A DNA stretch of 64,000 bases from Candidatus Coxiella mudrowiae (lineage in GTDB: Bacteria; Pseudomonadota; Gammaproteobacteria; Coxiellales; Coxiellaceae), in contig CP011126.1 in NCBI GenBank assembly GCA_001077715.1, positions 930,001 to 994,000 on the forward strand. The letters run 5' to 3'. The position numbers and the translations under genes were made by a program. Position 1 is the stretch's first letter, and each line of letters starts with the position of its first letter. The notes under the pieces are model-generated. The model saw only the letters and a list, made by a program, of their open reading frames with translations, did no database searches and was not told where the DNA came from. Positions 10,143-18,003 of this stretch are shown here, one piece after another.

Positions 10143-10361
10143 CTAGTCGTTATCAACATCACCATTATCGGATTGATCACTACTTTGATCAGCATTACCA
10201 TTATTGTTATCTTGGTTAGTTTGCTGATTAGTGCTATCGGCATGCTGATCTTTATCGTTATCGGCAAGCAATAACTGACTTGTCATACTAGCTAATAAAT
10301 TTTGCACTACAAACGCTTTAGCACCTAATGCTGGCAAAGCGATTATACTGCTTAACCTCAA
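10143..10361 (-). CDS. Acidic Asn/Gln/Asp-rich small protein, possibly exported
   Basis: A 72-codon frame immediately downstream of miaA (6 nt gap). It has a mildly hydrophobic N-terminal half (about residues 1-34), then a low-complexity acidic tail of Asp, Asn, Gln and Ser (about residues 35-72). The frame begins with TTG at 10361 without a clear ribosome-binding site. An internal ATG gives a product starting MTSQLLLAD. In Escherichia coli hfq follows miaA, but this is not Hfq. I recognise no family. It may be a truncated exported protein or a spurious frame, though the sharply biased tail is unlike the surrounding decayed DNA. Confidence 0.4.
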   Translation of the reverse strand: MRLSSIIALPALGAKAFVVQNLLASMTSQLLLADNDKDQHADSTNQQTNQDNNNGNADQSSDQSDNGDVDND

Positions 10362-10367
10362 ATTTTG

Positions 10368-11294
10368 TTATAAACCGGTATCTTTCAAATAATCTACAAT
10401 GCCTTCGATCAAATTTTCCCTATTGCTATCAAACCATTTTGCATAAGGCCACTGTCGAAGCCAAGTTAACTGTCGTTTAGCTAACTGACGCGTAGCAACA
10501 ATCGCCTTGTACCGCATGGTTTCATAATCAGAGTCACCTTCCAAATACTGCCAGGCTTGGCGATAACCTACAGTGCGAAGCGCGGGCAAGGTAGGATTTA
10601 AATTTCGTTGATACAATTGCTTAACTTCTTCTAAAAAGTCTTCCTGCAACATTTGATCAAAACGTTTTTCAATGCGTTGGTGTAAATCTTCCCGATTGGT
10701 GGGGCTTACAATGATGTTGATAAACTGGTAAGGCAAAGCCCCTAATCGTTTTAAGTTTTGATAATTCGATAAAGGTTGTCCTGTTGTTTCATACACCTCT
10801 AACGCTCGTTGAATACGCTGAGCATCATTCTGATTAATTTGCAGGGCAGATTTTGGATCGATTTTTTTTAACTTCTCATACAAAGCTAGCCAACCTTTCT
10901 CTTCTGCTTCTTTCTTAATTTTTTTTCTAATCATGGGTTGGGCGATGGGCAAATCGGAAAAGCCATGTTCTAATGCGTGAAAATACAACATTGCCCCCCC
11001 CACTAACAAAGGGATTCGATTTTTTGCATGAATAAGTTCGATTTCTTTTAAGGCATCTTTATAAAATTGACCAGCAGAATACGGGACTTCGGGCTCACAA
11101 ATATCAATCAAATGATGAGGCGTGCTTTTTAATTCCTGAAGAGTCGGTTTTGCGGTACCAATATCAAGACCACGATACGCCATCGCTGAATCCACACTGA
11201 TAATTTCAAAGGGTAAAAGTTGTGTTAAGGTAATGGCGAGTTGAGTTTTACCGCTAGCTGTGGGACCCATTAAACAAACAACGTGCTTTTCCAT
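10368..11294 (-). CDS. miaA: tRNA dimethylallyltransferase MiaA
   Basis: Transfers a dimethylallyl group to A37 of tRNAs reading UNN codons, the first step to i6A/ms2i6A. The 308-residue length is normal. The P-loop GPTASGKTQLA is at residues 10-20, followed by ISVDSAMAYRGLDIGTAKP (the DSxQxYxxxDIGTAKP motif with Ala in place of Gln). HHLIDICEP, LVGGAMLYF and the C-terminal YRQAWQYLEG are also present. It begins 1 nt after mutL ends, in the conserved amiB-mutL-miaA order. It appears intact and is one of the few tRNA-modifying genes still complete here. Confidence 0.97.
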   Translation of the reverse strand: MEKHVVCLMGPTASGKTQLAITLTQLLPFEIISVDSAMAYRGLDIGTAKPTLQELKSTPHHLIDICEPEVPYSAGQFYKDALKEIELIHAKNRIPLLVGGAMLYFHALEHGFSDLPIAQPMIRKKIKKEAEEKGWLALYEKLKKIDPKSALQINQNDAQRIQRALEVYETTGQPLSNYQNLKRLGALPYQFINIIVSPTNREDLHQRIEKRFDQMLQEDFLEEVKQLYQRNLNPTLPALRTVGYRQAWQYLEGDSDYETMRYKAIVATRQLAKRQLTWLRQWPYAKWFDSNRENLIEGIVDYLKDTGL

Positions 11295-11295
11295 C

Positions 11296-13044
11296 TTATT
11301 GTCCGCGTAAAAATAATCTATCTAATTCTTTAATCTCAAATTGCTTCCAAGTAGGCCGACCATGATTACATAACCCACCATGCATAGTTTTTTCCATATC
11401 ACGCAATAAAGCTTCCATTTTTTCTAGAGTTAAACGATAAGGGGCGTGGATTGCTGCATGACAAGCTAACGAGGCCAGTGTGGCGTTAATTTTTTCTTCC
11501 ATGCGTAAAGTAGCCTCATGAACAATAAGGTCCGCAAGTACATCGCGAATTAATTTTTCAATATCAGCTGCTTTGATTAAAGAAGGATGACGACGCACGA
11601 TAATTTTATCGGAATCTAATAATCCAATTTCAAACTCAAGTTCTAAAAATAAATACTGATTGGCTTGATATATCGCTATTTCTTGAGGGTTCAAAGTAAC
11701 ATGTAGAGGAACAACCAATGATTGAGTTACTATTTCCCCCTTTTCTTTTTCCCGTTTCATTTTTTCATACAAGATGCGTTCATGCGCCGCGTGCATGTCT
11801 ACGATGACTAATCCCTTTTTATTTTGAGCGAGAATATAAATTTCATGTAATTGTGCTAACGCATGACCTAAAGGATAGTCGAAAGGGGGTTCTACTAATT
11901 CACGATTAGGTGTTATTTTCTTTTTTTTATACAAAATGATGTCTTCTTTAAGTGAAAGGGGTAAATGTGGTACATGAGCTATTTGTAGATTATTCTGAAT
12001 ATTTACTTTTTTAACAGGAGATTGAATGCTAGTCTCAGAAAGTCCGGGTCTTATTTGAACTAATGCTTCGGATACCGCATGAATAATAAAATCTCGTACC
12101 CAGTGCCGGTCTCGAAATCGAACTTCTTGCTTCGTGGGGTGAACATTCACATCCACTAAGGAAGGATCCACTGTAAGATAAAGGATATAAGCAGGGTGTC
12201 GCCCATGAAATAAAACGTCGTGATAAGCTTGACGAACCGCGTGAGCAATTAATTTATCTCGAACAAAACGGCCATCGATGTAAATGAATTGGAGATCCGG
12301 TTGGCTCCGCGTATAGTGAGGTTCAGCAATATATCCTCGCAAGGATAGTCCTGACTGAATAAATTCGATGGAAAGAGCGGATTGTAGAAATGCATCACCG
12401 AGAATACTTTTGATGCGACTCATTCGATCGGAAGTTGTAAGGGCTGCTCGAAAATTCATTATTTCTTTTCCATTATGATGAAGAGTAAATCCGATCGAAA
12501 AATGACAAAGGGCAATCCGGTCTATTACCCGTTCGATATGCTGAAATTCGGTGGTGGGCGTTCGCAAAAATTTCCGTCGTGCCGGTATGTTATAGAAAAG
12601 ATCTTGAATTTCCACTGTGGTCCCTTGTGGGTGGGCCGCGGGCATGGGTGAAGTAAGATTTTCCTCTAAGTTACTAATAAAATAGGCAAAATTTGCTTCA
12701 CATTGCCTTGAGGTCAATTGCAATCGAGCTACAGCTGTAATACTAGCTAATGCCTCACCTCGGAAGCCTAAAGTAATCACGCGCTCCAAATCTTCGACAT
12801 TTTTAATTTTACTTGTCGTGTACCGCTCAAGGGCTAAGGGTAAATCTTTATAATGAATTCCCCTACCATTATCCTGGACGCGAATTTGTTTTAGGCCACC
12901 TTGGAGAATATCAATTCGAATCCGGGTTGCCTCAGCATCAATACTGTTTTCAATCAACTCTTTAACCACAGAAGCAGGCCGTTCAATCACTTCTCCGGCA
13001 GAAATTTGATTGGCGGTTTGATCACTTAGTCGATGAATGCGCAT
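11296..13044 (-). CDS. mutL: DNA mismatch repair protein MutL
   Basis: ATPase that links MutS mismatch recognition to strand cutting. The N-terminal GHKL ATPase motifs are visible: ELIENSIDAEATRI, DNGRGIHYKDLPLALERY and GFRGEALASI (about residues 30-110). The C-terminal domain has DMHAAHERILYE (about residues 413-424). This matches the metal-binding endonuclease motif DQHAx2Ex4E with Met for Gln, as in Pseudomonas-type MutL with nicking activity. The 582-residue length is within the usual range. It is intact, so the many microduplications in this window are not explained by a mutL defect visible here; mutS is not in the window. Confidence 0.97.
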   Translation of the reverse strand: MRIHRLSDQTANQISAGEVIERPASVVKELIENSIDAEATRIRIDILQGGLKQIRVQDNGRGIHYKDLPLALERYTTSKIKNVEDLERVITLGFRGEALASITAVARLQLTSRQCEANFAYFISNLEENLTSPMPAAHPQGTTVEIQDLFYNIPARRKFLRTPTTEFQHIERVIDRIALCHFSIGFTLHHNGKEIMNFRAALTTSDRMSRIKSILGDAFLQSALSIEFIQSGLSLRGYIAEPHYTRSQPDLQFIYIDGRFVRDKLIAHAVRQAYHDVLFHGRHPAYILYLTVDPSLVDVNVHPTKQEVRFRDRHWVRDFIIHAVSEALVQIRPGLSETSIQSPVKKVNIQNNLQIAHVPHLPLSLKEDIILYKKKKITPNRELVEPPFDYPLGHALAQLHEIYILAQNKKGLVIVDMHAAHERILYEKMKREKEKGEIVTQSLVVPLHVTLNPQEIAIYQANQYLFLELEFEIGLLDSDKIIVRRHPSLIKAADIEKLIRDVLADLIVHEATLRMEEKINATLASLACHAAIHAPYRLTLEKMEALLRDMEKTMHGGLCNHGRPTWKQFEIKELDRLFLRGQ

Positions 13045-13089
13045 AGCTAGATTAATTTAATGTGCTACTTGGGAGAAGAGCCTAACGGA

Positions 13090-14370
13090 TTTTTGGAAAA
13101 TCTGCTAGAAGGAATTGCTATTATGACAGCTAACTTCACTTACGCAGCTCATCGTCTGAGAACCTTGATGAAAATCATCCTGCATGATAGGTTTTGCCAT
13201 TACATCGTCCATTCCGACATCGAAGCACCGCTTGCGATCATGAACAAAAAACATGAGCGGTCATTGCCACAATGGGAACATGTTTCCTTGGAGCCTCTTC
13301 CCGACGAATACACTGAACGGCTTCGAATCCATCCATGTCTGGCCAACCAATCTCCTCTCCAACATAATTTTAGATTTTTTTGATTAATTAAATTGTCTTC
13401 GACGACGATAACATTCATTTTAAAATTATGATCTGGTTTATGATATACAAAATTATTAACGGCTTTTTTATCTAGCAAATATGAAGTTTTTTGAGTAATT
13501 ACCTCAGTTTCTTTTTTGTAAATGGAAGGGAATAATGCACATGAACTTGGAACCCATCTACATTTCATTTCATTACTTACGTTAATAGTATACCCCCTAT
13601 TTTCTCAACAAGTTCCTTGATATACCGAATTTACTTGTTGGAAGCGATTAAAAATGGAAAAAAGATTAGATTTTTCAATGCCTATTTCTGTATCTTCCAC
13701 TGTAAAACATACCGTTATTTTCCAAGCGCTTCTACAGAGATAACCTACGGTTAATTGCACATATAACTTTATGTAAATTTTATGGCATTAGATAATAAAT
13801 TTATTAAAATTTGTTTGATTCGTTTTTTATCTCCATCAATTTTACTGGAAATATTTTATTTTATGGAATTAAATTTCTATTATAGCCCTTTTCTATAAGT
13901 ATGACTAGCTAAATCCTCTTTGATCTCCATTTATCAATTCATAAAGATAACTCATAAAGATAATCTACCTACTTCCAATTTTGCAAAATCCAGCACATCG
14001 TTAAGTAACGCTAATAAATTTTGACCTGCTTAAGCGATCATATTAAGCCCTCCATATTCGCAATTCATGACTCATCATGGCTAAAAAATCAGATTTACTT
14101 TGATTAGCCTGTTCTGCCAGCTGTTTTGTCTCACGTAATTCTTTATTCAATTCACGCAGCCGTAATTTTTCTCCGCTGATATCTTTTGCCACTCCTAATA
14201 TACACAATACATTAATCCATTAACTGGGATTTTGATAAAGATAAAGAGCTTGACAGCTTTTTCCAAAAATATGTTCAAAGATAGGGTTCACATACAGGTA
14301 AGTATAAAAATCAAAAGAACGAACCTAAAAAAATATCCTGACTTACCTCTGCCAAATCAAAAAAGAGCGG
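13090..14370 (-). pseudogene. Hybrid sensor histidine kinase, decayed
   Basis: Remnant of a PAS - HisKA - HATPase - receiver hybrid kinase. Reading leftwards: a PAS/PAC tail near 14200 (ILGVAKDISGEKLRLREL); then HisKA with KSDFLAMMSHELRI near 14090, the phospho-acceptor His included; then LNDVLDFAKLEVGRLSL near 13990. ATPase traces lie around 13560-13620 (GISRNLL, GSKFMCIIPFH). The receiver begins VIVVEDNLINQK near 13415, and its end reads GMDDVMAKPI near 13215. Many stops and shifts occur. It lies between amiB and mutL, an unusual interruption of a conserved gene order. 14371-14570 shows no convincing further domain. Confidence 0.75.
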
Positions 14371-14569
14371 CCCTAATTTATTAGAGATATACCTAGGAAT
14401 CCTGAGCATTGAATTATTCCATGAAATTCCTTGCTCACTAGTGATACCATTTTTCTAGTTTTTAACTCCAGATAATGGAAAAAAACATTCTCCTGGTCCA
14501 ACGTGATTACCAAGCTAAATTTGCGAATAAGTTTTAGAATTTTAAAATCCAGATTCACCTATTTTTTTT

Positions 14570-14690
14570 GTTATTTGATTTTAGGAATTAACAAAATCTG
14601 ACCTATTCGGATTTGAGTAGAATAAAGATGATTGATTCGCTTTAAAGCGGCTAAACTTACATTAAAAACGCTCAGCAATATTTAGTCAAA
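14570..14690 (-). pseudogene. Detached LysM domain of the upstream amidase
   Basis: Immediately after the amidase stop the sequence still reads LNIAERF in the same frame. After a one-base shift (an extra T in a T5 run at 14663-14669) it reads NVSLAALKRINHLYSTQIRIGQ, a typical LysM peptidoglycan-binding repeat ending IPKIK and a TAA. The TGA at 14686-14688 plus this frameshift separate it from the catalytic part. Confidence 0.75.
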
Positions 14691-15939
14691 CGGGTCTCCT
14701 TGCAAAAACCTGTAGCGCTCTTGCTGAACCCGTTGATTGAATTTGCCATTCTGCAAGCCAAGTTCCTCGTGGCGGGCTATGGACGAAATAGGTCCGAATT
14801 CCTTGCATTAAAGCAGAGGCAATACGCTGCTGATAAACTGGGTTTAAAAGTTTGTGCTCTTCATGAAAATTAGAAATAAAACCCGTTTCCACTAAAAGTG
14901 AAGGAATGTCTGGAGATTTCAATACGACGAAAGCGGCTTGTTCCACATGACCATGGTGCAACCCCCACCCCCCTACTTGGTATAAAGCATAAATAATCTC
15001 CTGTCCAATAAGCAAGCTAGCATGAATCGTAGCCGTCTGAGACAAATTGATTAAAACGGATTTGAGCAAATTATTTTTATCGCTGAGATCTACCCCGCCC
15101 ATCAATTCTGATTCATTTTCATACTTAGCTAACCACCGCGCAGCTTCACTAGTTGCTCCCCGTTGAGATAACGCAAACACAGTTGCCCCATGAGCATCAG
15201 AATTTTTATAAGCATCGGCATGGATAGCAATAAACATATCGGCTCGATATTGTCGAGCGATACCTAATCGTTGGCGAAGCGTCAAATAATAATCCCCTTT
15301 CCGGGTTAAATAAGCTTTAAATCCTAGCTGCCGGTTAATATCTTGCTGTAAATACCTTGAAATTTTTAATACAATATCTTTTTCATGAGCACCTCCCAAG
15401 CCTATTCCACCTGGATCACGTCCTCCATGCCCTGGATCAATTACCACAATTACGTCGCGTGATCGATTAGGCAATGAGGAAAATTGGATCGGCGAAGGGG
15501 CTGTCTTTTGAGGGGAGTGTGCATTTTTGAAAGAAGAAACCGCCTTAACAGAAAAATTAAAATCAATTATCCACTGAGGATCTTTTCCAAGATATTCAGG
15601 TTTCAACACAAACGTTTTTATTTTTACAGAACGTTTTAAATCGAAAACAATCCGCAACTCATTTTTTTTACGGACTGCATCGCGAATTCTTTTAATAGGT
15701 GTATCTTTTAATGAAGATTGATCAAAAAGCTTAACCGCATGAACATTTGGAAAATCAAAAACTAGGCGGTCAGGATGAGATAATTGAAAATAGTGATAAT
15801 AAAGCATTGGGCTAATTCGAAATATTAAACGACAACCTAGTTCTTGAGAATAAATATGTAAGGCTATGATTTCATTGTTTTTAGCAACCCCACTTAAAGG
15901 TATAAGCAAAACAATTAAAAATAGCCAATATTTTCGCAT
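14686..15939 (-). CDS. amiB: N-acetylmuramoyl-L-alanine amidase, AmiB-like, LysM lost
   Basis: Periplasmic zinc amidase that cleaves the stem peptide from MurNAc during daughter-cell separation. It has a signal peptide (residues 1-19), an AMIN domain (about 25-130), a linker, then an Amidase_3 domain. Visible in the last are IDPGHGGRDPGG (zinc His near residue 167), the zinc Glu in GAHEKDIVLKISR, IAIHADA and LLVETGFISN (catalytic Glu). The order nnr-tsaE-amiB-mutL-miaA matches Escherichia coli. The normal C-terminal LysM domain is cut off by a TGA at 14686, so the 417-residue product ends in an abnormal RPV. Catalysis may survive with weaker wall binding. Confidence 0.88.
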   Translation of the reverse strand: MRKYWLFLIVLLIPLSGVAKNNEIIALHIYSQELGCRLIFRISPMLYYHYFQLSHPDRLVFDFPNVHAVKLFDQSSLKDTPIKRIRDAVRKKNELRIVFDLKRSVKIKTFVLKPEYLGKDPQWIIDFNFSVKAVSSFKNAHSPQKTAPSPIQFSSLPNRSRDVIVVIDPGHGGRDPGGIGLGGAHEKDIVLKISRYLQQDINRQLGFKAYLTRKGDYYLTLRQRLGIARQYRADMFIAIHADAYKNSDAHGATVFALSQRGATSEAARWLAKYENESELMGGVDLSDKNNLLKSVLINLSQTATIHASLLIGQEIIYALYQVGGWGLHHGHVEQAAFVVLKSPDIPSLLVETGFISNFHEEHKLLNPVYQQRIASALMQGIRTYFVHSPPRGTWLAEWQIQSTGSARALQVFARRPV

Positions 15940-16010
15940 AAGCTACCTTAACAATGCTTATGCGTAGTTGGCAAGGGGTCTTTTCAGAGTGAAAACCATA
16001 CATATAAGCT

Positions 16011-16046
16011 AATAGCCTCTCCTCTAATAATAGCCTCTCCTCTAAT
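16011..16046. repeat. Tandem duplication, 18 bp x 2
   Basis: Two perfect copies of AATAGCCTCTCCTCTAAT in the gap between tsaE and amiB. It lengthens the intergenic spacer and does not affect a coding frame. Confidence 0.95.
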
Positions 16047-16059
16047 TTAAGATAAAGAA

Positions 16060-16485
16060 TCAAACACTAAATTTGACAATGCGCTTTTTACCTTGAATAT
16101 CAATTTTAATCCATAAGGTAGGAGAAGGAAGAAATTTTCCAGATTTTTCAGGCCATTCTATCAATAGAATAGGATTATTTTTTAAATAATCACTTAAACC
16201 TAAATTCAAATAGTCTTCAGGTTCCTCCAGCCGATACAAATCTACGTGGACGACCTCTAAGGTCGATAATCTATAAATTTCTACTAAAGAATAGCTAGGG
16301 CTTTTAACGAAGCCTTTATACCCGAGTCCCCGTAAAAATCCGCGCACTAAAGTTGTTTTCCCAGCACCCAACTCTCCTGATAAATAAATAACAGCCCCTT
16401 TTGGGTAATAATTTGCTATTTCTTCACCCAGTAAAAGCATGGCTTTCTCACTCGAAATAATTTTAGGAGTAAAAGAAATAATCAA
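16060..16485 (-). CDS. tsaE: tRNA threonylcarbamoyladenosine ATPase TsaE
   Basis: ATPase subunit of the TsaBDE complex that installs t6A37 on ANN-decoding tRNAs. The 141-residue length is typical of the family. The Walker A motif GELGAGKTTLVRG lies at about residues 37-49. It is followed by VKSPSYSLVEIY and VHVDLYRLEEPEDYLNLGLSDYL, with LLIEWPEK near residue 110. The start is TTG at 16485, 15 nt after the nnr stop, with a weak GGAAG upstream. It lies in the conserved nnr-tsaE-amiB order. It is intact, as expected for a near-universal essential gene. Confidence 0.95.
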   Translation of the reverse strand: MIISFTPKIISSEKAMLLLGEEIANYYPKGAVIYLSGELGAGKTTLVRGFLRGLGYKGFVKSPSYSLVEIYRLSTLEVVHVDLYRLEEPEDYLNLGLSDYLKNNPILLIEWPEKSGKFLPSPTLWIKIDIQGKKRIVKFSV

Positions 16486-16500
16486 AAGTATTTACTTCCG

Positions 16501-17970
16501 CTAGGAATTCACTAAAGTACGCAAATGAGGGAACAAATCCGTAGCCAATAATCCTCGCTCCCCACCTTCCTTGGCAGCACGATCTGCCGCCAGCGAGTGA
16601 ATAAAGACTCCCGCCTGAGCAGCCATCATGAAGCTTAATCGTTGAGCCAACAAGCCCCCGATGACGCCACTCAAAATATCTCCCATACCACCGGTAGCCA
16701 TGCCAGGATTTCCTGCAGAACAAACAGAGATCTCCTCTTCTCTTCCTTTAATTAAAGTGCCGGCTCCTTTTAAAACTACTACGCCCCGGTAACGCTGGGC
16801 CAGTTGTCGAATCGCCTTGAATCGATTGCTTTGAATTTCGTGACAAGAGACATTCAATAATCGCGAAGCCTCACCGGGATGAGGAGTTAATATCCAATCT
16901 TCTCGGTAAATAGGGCTTTCTGCCAATAAATTCAAGCTATCAGCATCAAGCACCTTGGGAGTTCTCGTAAGTAATACTTTGTTTAATAAAGCTTTTGCCC
17001 AGTCTGATTTTCCTAATCCCGGCCCAATTACTACCACAGTAGCTGATTCAAGGAGGCTCTCTAAGTCATCCGCCTCAGCTACTTGATAACACATTAATTC
17101 GGGTCGCGATCCACTTACAATCGGTACATGCTCAGGACGAGTCGCAACAGTCACTAATCCGGCTCCTACCCGAGCAGCAGCTTCAGCCGCCATACGGACT
17201 GCTCCCCCCATTCCATAATCACCGCCAATTACTAATACATGGCCATAATTACCTTTATGAGCATCACGTTCGCGTTGGAGAGGGAGCAAAGATTGTACGT
17301 AGGACCAATCCAATAATTGGGTATGGGTTTTTACCTGTGTGAATAAAGAATTAGAAAGACCCAATGAGGCTAATACGAGTTTACCACAATAAGCTGGTGC
17401 TCGAACGGTATATAATCCTTGTTTCAATCCTATAAAGTTAATGGTTAAATCGGCTTTTACAGCCGTTGCCTGTACTTCTCCCGTATCGGCGTTAACACCC
17501 GAGGGGACATCAACTGCTAGCACAGGTTCTTCGGCTTCATTAATCGCTGTTATAATTTCAGTGTAGGGTGACTGAATTTCTCCTTTTAGACCACTTCCTA
17601 AAAGGGCATCTATGATCACCCCCCCTTCGAAACAAAGTGGGGAAGGAAAAGGTTGAATCGAAATGCCTTGTTTTTCACAAGCCTGGGCTGCTTGAGCAGC
17701 AGGACCGCGATAGTCAGTAGGTTGGGCTAGAGAATAAACCGTAACCTTAAAACCTTGCTGATGCGCCAAACGGGCGATAACCAATCCGTCGCCACCATTG
17801 TTTCCCTTTCCGCAACAAACTGTAATTTCTTTAAGGGTAGGCCAATGCTTGATCAGGCTTTTAAAAGCAGCTTCCCCGGCACGAACCATGAGCTCGTAGG
17901 CATCGATACCAGATTCGGCTGCCAATTGCTCTAGTTCACGGATTTGGTGATTCTGATAGAGTGCGACCAT
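16501..17970 (-). CDS. nnr: Bifunctional NAD(P)H-hydrate epimerase/dehydratase
   Basis: Repairs damaged NADHX and NADPHX. The N-terminal YjeF_N domain (about residues 1-210) epimerises the hydrate and the C-terminal ribokinase-like domain (about 235-485) dehydrates it with ADP. Visible are GKGNNGGDGLVIARLA near residue 53, VDVPSGVNADTG, VIGGDYGMGGAVRMAAEAA, LTPHPGEASRLL and GNPGMATGGMGDILSG near residue 425. At 489 residues it is full length. The start ATG at 17970 is 33 nt after rnr, with only a weak ribosome-binding site. It probably forms one transcript rnr-nnr-tsaE-amiB. Confidence 0.95.
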   Translation of the reverse strand: MVALYQNHQIRELEQLAAESGIDAYELMVRAGEAAFKSLIKHWPTLKEITVCCGKGNNGGDGLVIARLAHQQGFKVTVYSLAQPTDYRGPAAQAAQACEKQGISIQPFPSPLCFEGGVIIDALLGSGLKGEIQSPYTEIITAINEAEEPVLAVDVPSGVNADTGEVQATAVKADLTINFIGLKQGLYTVRAPAYCGKLVLASLGLSNSLFTQVKTHTQLLDWSYVQSLLPLQRERDAHKGNYGHVLVIGGDYGMGGAVRMAAEAAARVGAGLVTVATRPEHVPIVSGSRPELMCYQVAEADDLESLLESATVVVIGPGLGKSDWAKALLNKVLLTRTPKVLDADSLNLLAESPIYREDWILTPHPGEASRLLNVSCHEIQSNRFKAIRQLAQRYRGVVVLKGAGTLIKGREEEISVCSAGNPGMATGGMGDILSGVIGGLLAQRLSFMMAAQAGVFIHSLAADRAAKEGGERGLLATDLFPHLRTLVNS

Positions 17971-18003
17971 TTATACCCCAGTAAGGTAATGCCTATTCTA
18001 TAA

